From contig JAETOJ010000015.1 in NCBI GenBank assembly GCA_021768085.1, positions 26,336 to 90,335 on the forward strand: a DNA stretch of 64,000 nucleotides. Reading direction: 5' to 3'. A program made the position numbers and the translations under genes. A model generated the notes under the pieces. That model ran no database searches and was not told the DNA's origin. It was given only the letters and a program-made list of their open reading frames with translations. This DNA is from Bacillota bacterium. Lineage in GTDB: Bacteria; Bacillota; Clostridia; Oscillospirales; Oscillospiraceae. The stretch's first letter is position 1, and every line of letters starts with the position of its first letter. Positions 9,506 to 17,693 of the stretch are shown one piece after another.

Positions 9506-9533
9506 GGAACCTTTTTGACACTCCCCGCGTCTA
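9506..9533 (+). promoter_or_regulatory. Candidate autoregulated ECF sigma promoter
   Basis: GGAACC (9506-9511) followed after 16 bases by CGTCTA (9528-9533) matches the usual ECF promoter form (AAC motif, then CGT about 16-17 bases later). It lies about 50 bases upstream of an ECF sigma gene, as expected for autoregulation. Confidence 0.65.
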
Positions 9534-9580
9534 TAGGATGTCCGGACAACAGACCCACCCACGAGGAGATGAGACAAGGC

Positions 9581-10075
9581 ATGGATTGGACGCGGGAGGA
9601 ATTCGCCGCCGCCGTCACCCAGCACAGCCGCCGGATGTTCCGGGCGGCCCGGTCGGTGCTGGACAGCGACGCCGACGCGGAGGACGCGGTGGGGCAGGCG
9701 ATTTTGCAGGCGTGGCAGTCGCTGGACCGGCTGCGGGACAAGGAGGCCGCGGGGCCCTGGCTGGTGAAGATCGCGGTGAACTGCGCCTGTTCCCAGCGGC
9801 GGAAGCGGGGGAGGGTGGTCTACCTGGACGACCTGCCCCAGGAGCCCGCCGCCCCTCAGCCCCGGCGGTACGACGGCCTGTGGGAGGCGGTGTCCGCCCT
9901 GCCCCCGGAACGGCGGGCGGTGGTGACGCTGTTCTACTACGAGGACATGACGGTGGGTCAGATCGCCAAGTGCCTGGGCGTCCCGGCGGGGACGGTGAAA
10001 TCCAGGCTTGCAAGAGCCCGTACGCAGTTGAAGGAAATGCTGCAAAGTCAGGAGGGCGAATATGGAACAGTTTGA
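9581..10075 (+). CDS. ECF-type RNA polymerase sigma factor
   Basis: This 164-residue protein has region 2 (DSDADAEDAVGQAILQAWQSLDRLRD, with WLVKIAVNCACSQRRKR) and region 4 (LPPERRAVVTLFYYEDMTVGQIAKCLGVPAGTVKSRLARAR, a helix-turn-helix). It directs RNA polymerase to a small regulon. The ATG at 9581 begins at the usual distance before region 2; an ATG at 9569 overlaps the Shine-Dalgarno and is less likely. The last 14 bases overlap the next gene, a membrane protein of the anti-sigma type. A matching promoter upstream suggests self-activation. Confidence 0.93.
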   Translation: MDWTREEFAAAVTQHSRRMFRAARSVLDSDADAEDAVGQAILQAWQSLDRLRDKEAAGPWLVKIAVNCACSQRRKRGRVVYLDDLPQEPAAPQPRRYDGLWEAVSALPPERRAVVTLFYYEDMTVGQIAKCLGVPAGTVKSRLARARTQLKEMLQSQEGEYGTV

Positions 10076-11129
10076 CGAGCTGCTGAGAAGCATGGCAAAA
10101 AAGGAGGAAATCATTGTGCCGAATGGATTTGAGGAACGGACGCAGGACGTGCTGGACAGCCTGCCGGCCAGGGCAAAGAAGGTGGGGCTGGGCGCGGTAA
10201 AGACGGCGCTCCTCGCGGCGGCGGCCTGCGCGGTGCTGCTGGGGACGGCCTTTGCCGCCTCTCCCACCCTGCGGGAGCTGATGGGGAGCTTTGCCCCCTA
10301 CGCCCAGGAACAGGAGGACAAAACCTATACCATGGACGGCTTTGAGGTGAAGGTGCTGTCCGCCCTGTCGGACGGCTCCACCATCCGGGCCTGGGTGCAG
10401 GTGAAGGATCTGGAGGGCCACCGGCTCAGCGCGGACATGGTGCCCTACGGCGAGGTCAACGTGATGACGGACGAGGAGCTGGATGGGCTGGCCGCCGACG
10501 GGGTCTACTGGTCGTTCAGTTTTGATTCTGGGTACGCGGTCTACAACGAGGAGGACGAGACGGCCCTGCTGGTGTTCACCGGCTGGGGGCAGAACTTCGG
10601 GGATCTGTCCAACGCCACGCTGCGGATCCGGCATATCTATGACTATCTGGATCCTTCCCAGCGGGAATATGTGCCGGATGAAAGCCATCCCGGCCACCCC
10701 GGGCAGGGAAGCGGTGATATTGAGATTGTTACTGTAAAAGATATTTCCGGGTTTACGCTGAACGACGTGCAGCTCACCATCCCGCTGACGGTGGAGTCCA
10801 CGGACAAGCTCACGATGGAGAAGGATTCGGCGCTGGCCAAGGCCCTCAACGCGGAATGGGTGGAGCTGTCCCCCCTGGGGCTCACCGCCGCCTTCGAGCA
10901 CGGCGTGCCGGACGCGCTGACCTTCAACCCCATCCGGGTGCGGATGAAGGACGGCGCGGAGCTGGACTGGGAGAAGCAGGGGGAGTGGAACCCCTCTGGT
11001 GGGGCCACCTATTACGACCGGGAGCAGCAGATCTACGGGCAGATCGAGATCTGGAACTTCGCCGACGCCATCGACCTGGAGCAGGTGGAGAGCGTCTACG
11101 TTTGCGGGAAGTATTTCCCCATCCGGTAA
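10062..11129 (+). CDS. DUF4179 membrane protein, probable anti-sigma factor
   Basis: This 355-residue protein has a cytosolic head of about 45 residues and one membrane segment (VKTALLAAAACAVLLGTAFA). The extracellular DUF4179-type region begins SPTLRELMGSF. Proteins of this kind follow ECF sigma genes in Clostridia and are thought to hold the sigma factor at the membrane. The gene overlaps the sigma gene by 14 bases. The stimulus it senses is unknown. A strong hairpin at 11152-11184 ends the operon. Confidence 0.85.
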   Translation: MEQFDELLRSMAKKEEIIVPNGFEERTQDVLDSLPARAKKVGLGAVKTALLAAAACAVLLGTAFAASPTLRELMGSFAPYAQEQEDKTYTMDGFEVKVLSALSDGSTIRAWVQVKDLEGHRLSADMVPYGEVNVMTDEELDGLAADGVYWSFSFDSGYAVYNEEDETALLVFTGWGQNFGDLSNATLRIRHIYDYLDPSQREYVPDESHPGHPGQGSGDIEIVTVKDISGFTLNDVQLTIPLTVESTDKLTMEKDSALAKALNAEWVELSPLGLTAAFEHGVPDALTFNPIRVRMKDGAELDWEKQGEWNPSGGATYYDREQQIYGQIEIWNFADAIDLEQVESVYVCGKYFPIR

Positions 11130-11151
11130 TCCCGCCCCGGCAAACCATATA

Positions 11152-11184
11152 GCGCCCGGCGGTCTGAAACAGGCCGCCGGGCGC
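11152..11184 (+). terminator. Terminator of the ECF sigma operon
   Basis: A perfect 11-bp GC stem (11152-11162 with 11174-11184) with an 11-base loop, then TTTC, lies 22 bases after the DUF4179 stop. Confidence 0.75.
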
Positions 11185-11226
11185 TTTCGCGTCGGCGTGT
11201 TGCCGTCCTGCCCGGGGACGGCGGGG

Positions 11227-11529
11227 CTACGCCACCCCCAGCGCGGCCAGCGCGTCCCGGAGGGCCCGCCACTGCTTCAGCAGCCCGCCGTACCGGCCCA
11301 TGCCGTCGTCGGTGAGGCGGTAGTACTTCCGGGCGGGGCCCGCCGAGGTGTCCCCCTGGTACTGCTCCAGGCAGCCGTCCCGGCACAGACCCCGGAGCAG
11401 GGCGTAGATGGCGCTCTCCTGGGTGTCGGGAAAGACGGCGTGGAGGCGGCGCAGCAGGTCGTAGCCGTACTGATCCTCCTGGGACAGCAGGTGGAGGAGG
11501 GCCAGCTCCACCAAGTCTTTTTTCAGCAT
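11227..11529 (-). CDS. PadR family transcriptional regulator
   Basis: This 100-residue protein is a winged helix-turn-helix regulator of the PadR type: MLKKDLVELALLHLLSQEDQYGYDLLRRL, then ESAIYALLRGLCRDGCL, the wing ARKYYRLTDDGMGRYGGLL, and a C-terminal helix for dimerisation. It overlaps the end of the upstream HAAS gene by 7 bases. The order (membrane protein first, regulator second) is the reverse of the common padR-HAAS arrangement. It probably represses its own operon through the dyad at 12387-12422. Confidence 0.9.
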   Translation of the reverse strand: MLKKDLVELALLHLLSQEDQYGYDLLRRLHAVFPDTQESAIYALLRGLCRDGCLEQYQGDTSAGPARKYYRLTDDGMGRYGGLLKQWRALRDALAALGVA

Positions 11530-12368
11530 AGGGCCACCCCCGCGCCCACAAAGCCGACGGCGGCCTGGATCGTCCAGATCCGGAAGTGGGACAGCCCCCA
11601 GCCCGGGCCTGCGCCGTCCAGCGACATATCGGTCATAAAGGTCAGGGCCTGCCAGGACACCAGTACGGCGGTGAGGGCCAGAACGTAAACCGCGGCCCAC
11701 CGGCGATCCCCCGTCCGGGCCTTCACCAAAGCGTACACCGCCAGCAGGGCCATGGCGAGGCAGCCGCCCCACGTCAGGGCGTCGCCGAGGAGGAGGACTG
11801 TGAGCGGCCTTGTCCAGCCCAGGCTGACCCACAACACGCGCACAGGCACTTCTCCCAACAGGGCCGAAAAACCCATGGGGTCGTTCAGCCAGAGCCAGTC
11901 GGTAAACAGCACGCCCGCGATCCAAACGACCGCCACTGCCAGCAGGATGGGAACCGCCCTGGGGAGCTTCCCCGGCTTCCGGCCCTTCCAGCGGAACCAG
12001 ACCAGCGCCACCACCATGCCCAAAGGGGGAAAGACATTGCCCAAGGTAAAGAGAGCTCTGTCATTCCAGATAACAGAGTTGCTGAGAAGCCGCCAGAGCC
12101 GGTTCCCGCCGGGCAGGGGGCTCAGGCCGAGGAGGAGGGCGCAGGCCGCCATCACCGCGAACACCGCCAGCCATGCGCGGTACGGCTTTTCCTGCGCCAG
12201 GGGGCGGATGGCGTCCCGGGGTTTGCCCAGGTCGCGGAGCAGCTCCTCGTAGCTCCGGGGCGGGTTGCCCACAATGTCCCGGTAGTCGGCGATCACGTCC
12301 TCCGCCTCGGCCTGGGGCAGCATCCAGCGTGCCCAGCGCTCCAGGCGGGCCATGTAATTCTTTTTCAC
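11523..12368 (-). CDS. HAAS-domain integral membrane protein
   Basis: The first 60 residues form the helical HAAS/DUF1700-like domain (MARLERWARWMLPQAEAEDVIADYRDIVGN, then a second helix ending RDAIRPLAQEKPYRA). About seven membrane segments follow, for 281 residues in total. HAAS proteins are regularly paired with PadR regulators and are thought to act in envelope stress or signalling; the actual role is unknown. The start is GTG at 12368, chosen because AAGGAG lies 9 bases upstream. First gene of a two-gene operon. Confidence 0.82.
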   Translation of the reverse strand: MKKNYMARLERWARWMLPQAEAEDVIADYRDIVGNPPRSYEELLRDLGKPRDAIRPLAQEKPYRAWLAVFAVMAACALLLGLSPLPGGNRLWRLLSNSVIWNDRALFTLGNVFPPLGMVVALVWFRWKGRKPGKLPRAVPILLAVAVVWIAGVLFTDWLWLNDPMGFSALLGEVPVRVLWVSLGWTRPLTVLLLGDALTWGGCLAMALLAVYALVKARTGDRRWAAVYVLALTAVLVSWQALTFMTDMSLDGAGPGWGLSHFRIWTIQAAVGFVGAGVALC

Positions 12369-12386
12369 AGAACGTCACTCCTTCCA

Positions 12387-12444
12387 CTACTATATAATTT
12401 ACTACTGCTAAAAATATAGTAGCACAGCCGAAGGGGGCTGTCAA
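12387..12444 (-). promoter_or_regulatory. PadR-HAAS promoter with embedded dyad operator
   Basis: On the minus strand TTGACA (12439-12444) and TACTAT (12416-12421) are spaced by 17 bases. A 9-bp inverted repeat, CTACTATAT (12387-12395) and ATATAGTAG (12414-12422), is separated by 18 bases. One arm covers the -10 box and the other lies downstream of the start point. This fits repression by the PadR protein of the same operon. Confidence 0.65.
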
Positions 12445-12460
12445 GGGGGCGGGGGCAAAA

Positions 12461-12491
12461 AAAGCCCGCCGGGGGGTTCCCGGCGGGCTTT
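12461..12491 (-). terminator. Rubrerythrin terminator
   Basis: A 13-bp perfect stem with a 5-base loop ends in a run of seven T on the minus strand (AAAAAAA at 12457-12463), 22 bases beyond the rubrerythrin stop. Confidence 0.88.
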
Positions 12492-12512
12492 GATGTATGG
12501 AAGCCGTTCCGA

Positions 12513-13049
12513 TCAGTAATTCTCGGCGTTGACCTCGAAATAGGACTGGGGATGGTTGCAGGTGGGGCAGATGTCCGGCGCGGCGGTGCCCACCACGATG
12601 TGGCCGCAGTTGCGGCACTCCCACACCTTGACCTCGCTCTTTTGGAAAACCTCCATGGTCTCCACGTTCTTCAGCAGGGCGCGGTAGCGCTCCTCGTGGT
12701 GCTTCTCGATGGCGGCCACCAGACGGAACTTGGCGGCCAGCTCGGGGAAGCCCTCCTTCTCGGCGGTGTCGGCGAAGCCGGCGTACATATCCGTCCACTC
12801 GTAGTTCTCGCCCGCGGCGGCCTCCCGCAGGTTGTCGGCGGTGCCGCCGATGCCGTCCAGCTCCTTGAACCACAGCTTGGCGTGCTCCTTCTCGTTGTCC
12901 GCCGTCTTGAGGAACAGCGCGGCGATCTGCTCGAAGCCCTCCTTCTTGGCCTTGGAGGCGAAATAGGTGTACTTGTTCCGGGCCTCGGACTCCCCGGCGA
13001 AGGCGGCCATCAAATTCTTTTCGGTCTGTGTACCGGTATAGCGGGACAT
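12513..13049 (-). CDS. rbr: Rubrerythrin
   Basis: Rubrerythrin reduces hydrogen peroxide in anaerobes. The 178-residue protein has a ferritin-like diiron domain with the ligand segments [20 protein letters not shown] and [13 protein letters not shown]-terminal rubredoxin domain holds iron with WECRNCGH and CPTCNHP. The ATG at 13049 has GGAGG 8 bases upstream, so the longer frame starting further 5' is not used. Monocistronic, with its own promoter and terminator. Confidence 0.95.
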   Translation of the reverse strand: MSRYTGTQTEKNLMAAFAGESEARNKYTYFASKAKKEGFEQIAALFLKTADNEKEHAKLWFKELDGIGGTADNLREAAAGENYEWTDMYAGFADTAEKEGFPELAAKFRLVAAIEKHHEERYRALLKNVETMEVFQKSEVKVWECRNCGHIVVGTAAPDICPTCNHPQSYFEVNAENY

Positions 13050-13103
13050 AAGCAAGTCCTCCATATCTGTATATTCCCCCGGGAGGAACCCGGCGGTCAA
13101 TCC

Positions 13104-13132
13104 ATTATAACAGGGATATCCTGGAAAAGCAA
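13104..13132 (-). promoter_or_regulatory. Rubrerythrin promoter
   Basis: TTGCTT (13127-13132), 17 bases, TATAAT (13104-13109) on the minus strand. It lies inside the scrambled end of the gene remnant at 13105-13203. Confidence 0.78.
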
Positions 13133-13203
13133 GACGAAAAGGTTATGCCCTCAGCAGCGGCGTATTTGAGGTAATACTTGTTGATGTGGCGGCCAAAGAT
13201 CAT
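13105..13203 (-). pseudogene. Remnant of the 5' end of an ABC transporter gene
   Basis: An ATG at 13203 overlaps the stop of the preceding thioesterase gene (ATGA). It opens a 32-codon frame beginning MIFGRHINKYYLKYA. From memory this resembles the first residues of ABC exporter half-transporters of Oscillospiraceae, which continue with a membrane helix. Here the resemblance breaks after about 15 residues, and the frame stops within the rubrerythrin promoter. I infer that the rest of a translationally coupled gene was deleted. A chance small ORF is the alternative. Confidence 0.45.
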
Positions 13204-13700
13204 GACAGGGGCTCCGCCCCCCAAGGAGCGCGGCCCCCGGACAGATTGTTGGGCTTGGTGCAGTAGGCGCCGCTGGCGGTCACCAGCAGCTTGTCCGGCT
13301 GCCCGGCGGGGTACACCTCCGCGCTGAGCTGTCCCGAGGTGGCCCCGCAGCGCACGGTGCGGGTGCGCACCACGATGGAGGCGTTCAACGGCACCGGGCG
13401 GGCGTAGTTCACCGTCATGGAGACGGTGGGGGTGATGAACCCGCACTGGACGCCGCAGGTGATGCCCATGCAGGAATCCACCAGGGCGGCCACCACCCCG
13501 CCGTGCACCACCCCCCAGATGTTGGCCATCCAGGGCTTGGTGTCATAGCTCAGCGCCAGGGAGCCGGAGGGGCCGTCGCAGTCGATCAGGGTGAGGTCGG
13601 CGGAGGGATCGGGCATACCCCCGGGGGTTTCCTCTGCGCGCCGCTTCAAAAAGGCCAGCGCCCTGCGGCGCAGATCCTCCGTGGTCAGTTGTGTCGCCAT
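13200..13700 (-). CDS. PaaI-type hotdog thioesterase
   Basis: This 166-residue single hotdog-fold protein has the family core WGVVHGGVVAALVDSCMGI (HGG motif) followed by TVSMTVNYARPVPLNASIVVRTRTVR. Such proteins hydrolyse small acyl-CoA thioesters; the substrate is unknown. GAGGAG precedes the ATG, which is 12 bases after the rqcH stop, so it is the last intact gene of the mrnC-rqcH operon. Its stop overlaps the start of a gene remnant. Confidence 0.9.
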   Translation of the reverse strand: MATQLTTEDLRRRALAFLKRRAEETPGGMPDPSADLTLIDCDGPSGSLALSYDTKPWMANIWGVVHGGVVAALVDSCMGITCGVQCGFITPTVSMTVNYARPVPLNASIVVRTRTVRCGATSGQLSAEVYPAGQPDKLLVTASGAYCTKPNNLSGGRAPWGAEPLS

Positions 13701-13711
13701 AGCAATTCTCC

Positions 13712-15460
13712 TCACTTCTGTTTCCGCTCCCGCAGCGTCCGCACCAGCTCCTCGCTGGGGGTGACGTACAGGGTTTGGTAGGTGTTGTAGATCACGTAGC
13801 CGGGCTTGGCCCCGGCGGGCTTTTTTACGACCTTTACCGGGGTGTAGTCCACCGGCACCTGGCCCGACTCCCGGCCCTGGGAGAACCAGGCCGCCAGCAT
13901 GGCCGCCTCGGTGAGGGACGCCTCGTCCGGCTGAGCTCCAGCCGTTTTCAGGATCACGTGGGAGCCGTGGAGCTTCTGGGCGTGGAGCCACAGATCCCGC
14001 TTGTCCGCGTCCTTCAGGGTGAGGCGGTCGTTCTGGCTATTGTTCTTGCCCACCAGGATGGTCAGCCCCCCGGAGGACGTGAACTCCATGGGCTTGGAGC
14101 GGACGAGCTTCTGGCGGCCCTTGGCGGTCATCTTCCGCTTGTGCTGCTTGAGGTAGCCGTTGTCCATCAGCTCCTGGCGGATCTCCTGCAAGTCCCGATC
14201 CCCCTCGGACAGGGTGATCATCTGGAGCACGCTGTCCAGGTAGTCCAGCTCGGCCCGGTTCTTCTCCAATTGGATGGTGAGCATCTCCTCCGCTTTCTGG
14301 GCTTTCTTGTACTCCTTATAATACTTGGCCGCGTTCTGCTGGGGGGTGAGGAGGGGATCCAACGGTATGTCCACCTCCGGGCAGTCCGGGTCGTAGTAGT
14401 CCTGGGCCCGGAGGACGGACTGGCCCTTGGACATCTGATAGAAGTTGGTGGTGAGGATGTCCCCGTACCGGCGCAGCTTGTCCCGATCGGCGGTGCGGGC
14501 CAGATCCCCCTCCTGGTTGGCGATCTTCTTCGCCGTGCGGTTCCGGGCCTGGGTGACGGAGCGGATGAAGTCCTGACCCCGCTGCTTCACCCGCTCCTGG
14601 GCCTCCTTCTGCTCGTAGAAGTCGTCCAGCAGGGCGGAGAAGGTGGGGTAGCGTTTCAGCTCCACCGAGGGGCCGTATTGCAACACGGCTTGGAAGGTGA
14701 AGTCTATAGGCTTGCCGTCCCGTACCAGCACTGTAGGTGTAAAGTCCCCCGCCCGTACCCGATCCATGAGCTGCGCAAGACGATCCGCCAGCCCGTCCTT
14801 CGTCCCCTCCCCCTGGAAGGCCAGCTCCCGGGCGGTGAGGGGGGACAGGCCGTTGAAGGTATCCAGCAGCCATTTGTCCTGACCGTCCCCCTCGGGGGCG
14901 TTGGCGAGGACGAAGGAGCGCAGTTCCTCGGCGGGCATGGCGGAGGGATCCAGCCGCCCGGTGGGCTCCGGGGGGGCGTAGAACAGCCCGGGCATCACGG
15001 GACGCTTGACAGACAGATCCCCGTCCGCCCGGCGCATACAGTCGGTGATCCGGCCCGCGCCGTCCAGCATGATCAGGTTGGACTTGCGGCCGATGCACTC
15101 CAGCACCAGCCGGCGCTCCACCCGATCCCCCAGCTCGTCCAGGGCCTCGAACCGGAAGTCCAGCAGCCGCTCCATAGAGGGCTGGGACAGCTCCAGCAGG
15201 CGGGCCCCGGTGAAGTGCTTGCGCAGCAGCATACAGAACATGGGGGGCGTCTCCGGGTTCTCCCGGGGCACCTTTGTCAGCTGGGCCCGAGGGTGGGCGG
15301 GGCTGGCGGACAGCAGCAGCCGTACGTTATCCCGGCCCGCCCGCATATGGAGCACCGCCTCGTCCCGGGCGGGCTGGTAGAGCTTGTCCACCTTGCCGCC
15401 TACCAGGGTCTCCCGCAGCTCCCCCGCTAAGGCTGTCATAAAGATTGCGTCAAAAGGCAT
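13712..15460 (-). CDS. rqcH: RqcH/Rqc2 homologue (NFACT family ribosome quality control factor)
   Basis: RqcH binds stalled 50S subunits with peptidyl-tRNA and adds C-terminal alanine tails. The 582-residue protein has the NFACT-N domain (starting MPFDAIFMTALAGEL, with RENPETPPMFCMLLRKHFTGA), a helix-hairpin-helix part, and a long coiled coil (about 280-430). The NFACT-R domain (ILVGKNNSQNDRLTL and DLWLHAQKLHGSHVILK) completes it. It was formerly annotated as fibronectin-binding protein. GGAGGG lies upstream of the ATG. Lies between mrnC and a thioesterase gene in one operon, separated from mrnC by a family A repeat. Confidence 0.93.
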   Translation of the reverse strand: MPFDAIFMTALAGELRETLVGGKVDKLYQPARDEAVLHMRAGRDNVRLLLSASPAHPRAQLTKVPRENPETPPMFCMLLRKHFTGARLLELSQPSMERLLDFRFEALDELGDRVERRLVLECIGRKSNLIMLDGAGRITDCMRRADGDLSVKRPVMPGLFYAPPEPTGRLDPSAMPAEELRSFVLANAPEGDGQDKWLLDTFNGLSPLTARELAFQGEGTKDGLADRLAQLMDRVRAGDFTPTVLVRDGKPIDFTFQAVLQYGPSVELKRYPTFSALLDDFYEQKEAQERVKQRGQDFIRSVTQARNRTAKKIANQEGDLARTADRDKLRRYGDILTTNFYQMSKGQSVLRAQDYYDPDCPEVDIPLDPLLTPQQNAAKYYKEYKKAQKAEEMLTIQLEKNRAELDYLDSVLQMITLSEGDRDLQEIRQELMDNGYLKQHKRKMTAKGRQKLVRSKPMEFTSSGGLTILVGKNNSQNDRLTLKDADKRDLWLHAQKLHGSHVILKTAGAQPDEASLTEAAMLAAWFSQGRESGQVPVDYTPVKVVKKPAGAKPGYVIYNTYQTLYVTPSEELVRTLRERKQK

Positions 15461-15492
15461 AATTTACGTTTCCCTCCAAGCAGATTTCGGGG

Positions 15493-15597
15493 CCCCCGCG
15501 AAAGCGCCCTTCCGCTTTCGTGGGGAGAGGAGGCACAGCGGAACGGAGTCGCTTTCCCCGAAGGGGGAAGCGACTGAGTGCAGCTTGTGCCGACGAG
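15493..15597 (+). repeat. Family A structured repeat, copy 1
   Basis: Stem 1 pairs 15493-15506 with 15513-15525 around CCCCCGCGAAAGCG. The conserved GAGAGGAGG follows, then stem 2 GGCACA (15532-15537) with TGTGCC (15586-15591). Inside stem 2 is stem 3, 15548-15559 with 15563-15574, and GACGAG closes the element. It lies between mrnC and rqcH, antisense to them. Its last base abuts the TCA that gives the mrnC stop codon. Copies 2 and 3 are at 31123-31230 and 33900-34008. Confidence 0.8.
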
Positions 15598-16011
15598 TCA
15601 AACGGCATTGCTTGCCTCCTCCATCATGGCGTCGAATAACTCGTTGAGCCGGTCGGTTCTGCCCTGCAAATACAGCCAGCCGAACAGGGACTCCAGCGCT
15701 GTGGCGGCGTGGTACTCCCCCACGCTGGCCCCCTTGGGGACGGCGGCGGTGCGGCTGTTGCGGCCCCGGCGGTAGACGGCCTGCTCCTCCTCGGTCAGCA
15801 GGGGAAGGATGGCGTGAATTAGCTTGGCCTGGGCGGGGGCGGCCACGTATTTCACCGCCGCCTTGTGCAGCCCCGCGTTGGTGGCCTTGCCGTGAAGGCA
15901 CAGCCAGGAGCGCACCATCAGTTCGTATACTCCGTCCCCCAGATGGGCCAGGCCCAGGGCGCTGATTTTTTCGATGGCGTCCGGTTGGGCGGACAGGTGA
16001 AAGTAGTCCAT
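15598..16011 (-). CDS. mrnC: Mini-ribonuclease III
   Basis: Mini-III is an RNase III catalytic domain without the double-strand RNA binding domain; it matures 23S rRNA in Firmicutes. The 137-residue protein shows the signature LAHLGDGVYELMVRSWL near residue 20 and the second acidic site GASVGEYHAATALESLFGWLYL. The ATG at 16011 follows GGAGAG; a far upstream start in the same frame would add a low-complexity leader and is rejected. First gene of an operon with rqcH and a thioesterase. The stop codon directly touches the family A repeat. Confidence 0.92.
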   Translation of the reverse strand: MDYFHLSAQPDAIEKISALGLAHLGDGVYELMVRSWLCLHGKATNAGLHKAAVKYVAAPAQAKLIHAILPLLTEEEQAVYRRGRNSRTAAVPKGASVGEYHAATALESLFGWLYLQGRTDRLNELFDAMMEEASNAV

Positions 16012-16102
16012 GGGAAGCTCTCCAATCCTGGGGGGTGTCAATATGAAGTCGGGAGCGGGGCCGCATTCCGGTGCGGCCCATCGCGGGCCGATACGAGCCC
16101 AT

Positions 16103-16130
16103 ATTATATCACAAAGGTCAGAAAACGCAA
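16103..16130 (-). promoter_or_regulatory. mrnC operon promoter
   Basis: TTGCGT (16125-16130), 16 bases, TATAAT (16103-16108) on the minus strand, about 90 bases upstream of the mrnC ATG. Confidence 0.68.
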
Positions 16131-16156
16131 GGGGAAAGGGGAGGGGGGCTTCCCTC

Positions 16157-16185
16157 TTGACTTTTTCCCGGTTTGGCAATACAAT
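16157..16185 (+). promoter_or_regulatory. proS promoter
   Basis: TTGACT (16157-16162), 17 bases, TACAAT (16180-16185). The transcript would start about 50 bases before proS, leaving no room for a T-box leader. Confidence 0.82.
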
Positions 16186-16243
16186 ATGGAAACCAGTTGC
16201 TGCTTTATATCATTGTATTACCATATAGAAGGATGGAGAGGAC

Positions 16244-17686
16244 ATGGCACAGGACAAGAACAAGCAGGTGAGCCAGATCACCGATATGGACGTGGACTTC
16301 GCCCAGTGGTATACCGATGTGTGCACCAAGGCGGAGCTCATCGGTTATGCCAAAACCAAGGGAATGTTTATCCTCCGCCCCTACGGTTACGCCATCTGGG
16401 AGAATATCCAGGCGTATCTGGACCGGCGCTTTAAGGAGACGGGCCATCAGAACGTCTCCATGCCCATGCTCATCCCCGAGTCCCTGCTCCAGAAGGAGAA
16501 GGATCACGTGGAGGGCTTCGCCCCCGAGTGCGCCTGGGTGACCTACGGTGGCAGCGAGAAGCTGGACGAGCGGCTGTGCATCCGGCCCACGTCGGAGACC
16601 CTGTTCTGCGACCACTGGGCGGATATTGTCCACTCCTGGCGAGATCTGCCCATGCTCTATAACCAGTGGTGCTCCGTGCTGCGCTGGGAAAAGACCACCC
16701 GGCCCTTCCTGCGTCACCGGGAGTTTCTGTGGCAGGAGGGCCACACCCTCCACGCCACCGCCCAGGAGGCCATCGAGGAGACGGAGCGGATGCACCGCAT
16801 CTATGCCGAGCTGTGCGAGGACGTGCTGGCCATGCCGGTGGTGATGGGCATGAAGACCGACAAGGAGAAGTTCGCCGGGGCGGAGCGCACCTATACCATC
16901 GAGTGCATGATGCACGACAAGAAGGCCCTCCAGAACGGCACCAGCCACTACTTCGGGGACGGGTTCGCCCGGGCCTTCGGCATCTCCTTCGCGGACAAGA
17001 ACAACCAGCAGGCCACCCCCTTTGAGACCTCCTGGGGCATCACCACCCGCACCATCGGCGGCGTCATCATGACCCACGGCGACAACCGGGGGCTGGTGCT
17101 GCCCCCCAAGGTGGCCCCCGTCCAAGTTATCATTATCCCGGTGGCCCAGCACAAGGAGGGCGTCCTTTCGGCCAACGAGGCCGTCATGGAGAAGCTGAAG
17201 AAGGCGGGCTTCCGGGTGAAGATGGACGCCTCCGACAACTCCCCCGGCTGGAAGTTCGCCGAGTACGAGATGAAGGGCGTACCCCTGCGGCTGGAGCTGG
17301 GGCCCAAGGATATGGAGAAGGGCCAGTGCGTGCTGGTGCGCCGGGACTCCGGGGAGAAGTCCTTTGTGCCGCTGGAGGGCATTGAGGACACCGTGGCCAA
17401 GATGCTGGACGACATCCACGCTGGGCTGTACGCCAAGGCCAAGAAGAACCTGGAGGAGAACACCTATCCCTGCGCCACCCTGGCGGAGGTCAAGGAGAAG
17501 ATGGAGAGCCGGGGCGGCTTCGCCAAGACCATGTGGTGCGGCGATGTGGCCTGCGAGGTGAAGATGAAGGAGGAGGCGGGGGTGTCCTCCCGGTGCATCC
17601 CCTTCCAGCAGGAGAAGCTGGGCGACGTGTGCGCCTGCTGCGGCAAGCCTGCCAAAAAGATGGTTTACTGGGGCGTGGCGTATTGA
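16244..17686 (+). CDS. proS: Prolyl-tRNA synthetase, short (archaeal/eukaryal-like) type
   Basis: ProS charges tRNA-Pro. At 480 residues it is the short form without the inserted editing domain found in the long bacterial type. Class II motifs are visible: [21 protein letters not shown], then [18 protein letters not shown] (motif 2) and [14 protein letters not shown] before the anticodon-binding domain. A C-terminal domain with [11 protein letters not shown] ends in the tyrosine typical of this group. GAAGGATGGAGAGG precedes the ATG. Monocistronic with its own promoter and terminator. Confidence 0.95.
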   Translation: MAQDKNKQVSQITDMDVDFAQWYTDVCTKAELIGYAKTKGMFILRPYGYAIWENIQAYLDRRFKETGHQNVSMPMLIPESLLQKEKDHVEGFAPECAWVTYGGSEKLDERLCIRPTSETLFCDHWADIVHSWRDLPMLYNQWCSVLRWEKTTRPFLRHREFLWQEGHTLHATAQEAIEETERMHRIYAELCEDVLAMPVVMGMKTDKEKFAGAERTYTIECMMHDKKALQNGTSHYFGDGFARAFGISFADKNNQQATPFETSWGITTRTIGGVIMTHGDNRGLVLPPKVAPVQVIIIPVAQHKEGVLSANEAVMEKLKKAGFRVKMDASDNSPGWKFAEYEMKGVPLRLELGPKDMEKGQCVLVRRDSGEKSFVPLEGIEDTVAKMLDDIHAGLYAKAKKNLEENTYPCATLAEVKEKMESRGGFAKTMWCGDVACEVKMKEEAGVSSRCIPFQQEKLGDVCACCGKPAKKMVYWGVAY

Positions 17687-17693
17687 GCCGTGC

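Noticed and set aside
16012..16243. T-box leader upstream of proS
   Set aside because: The promoter at 16157-16185 leaves only about 50 leader bases, and no T-box sequence or specifier stem is present.
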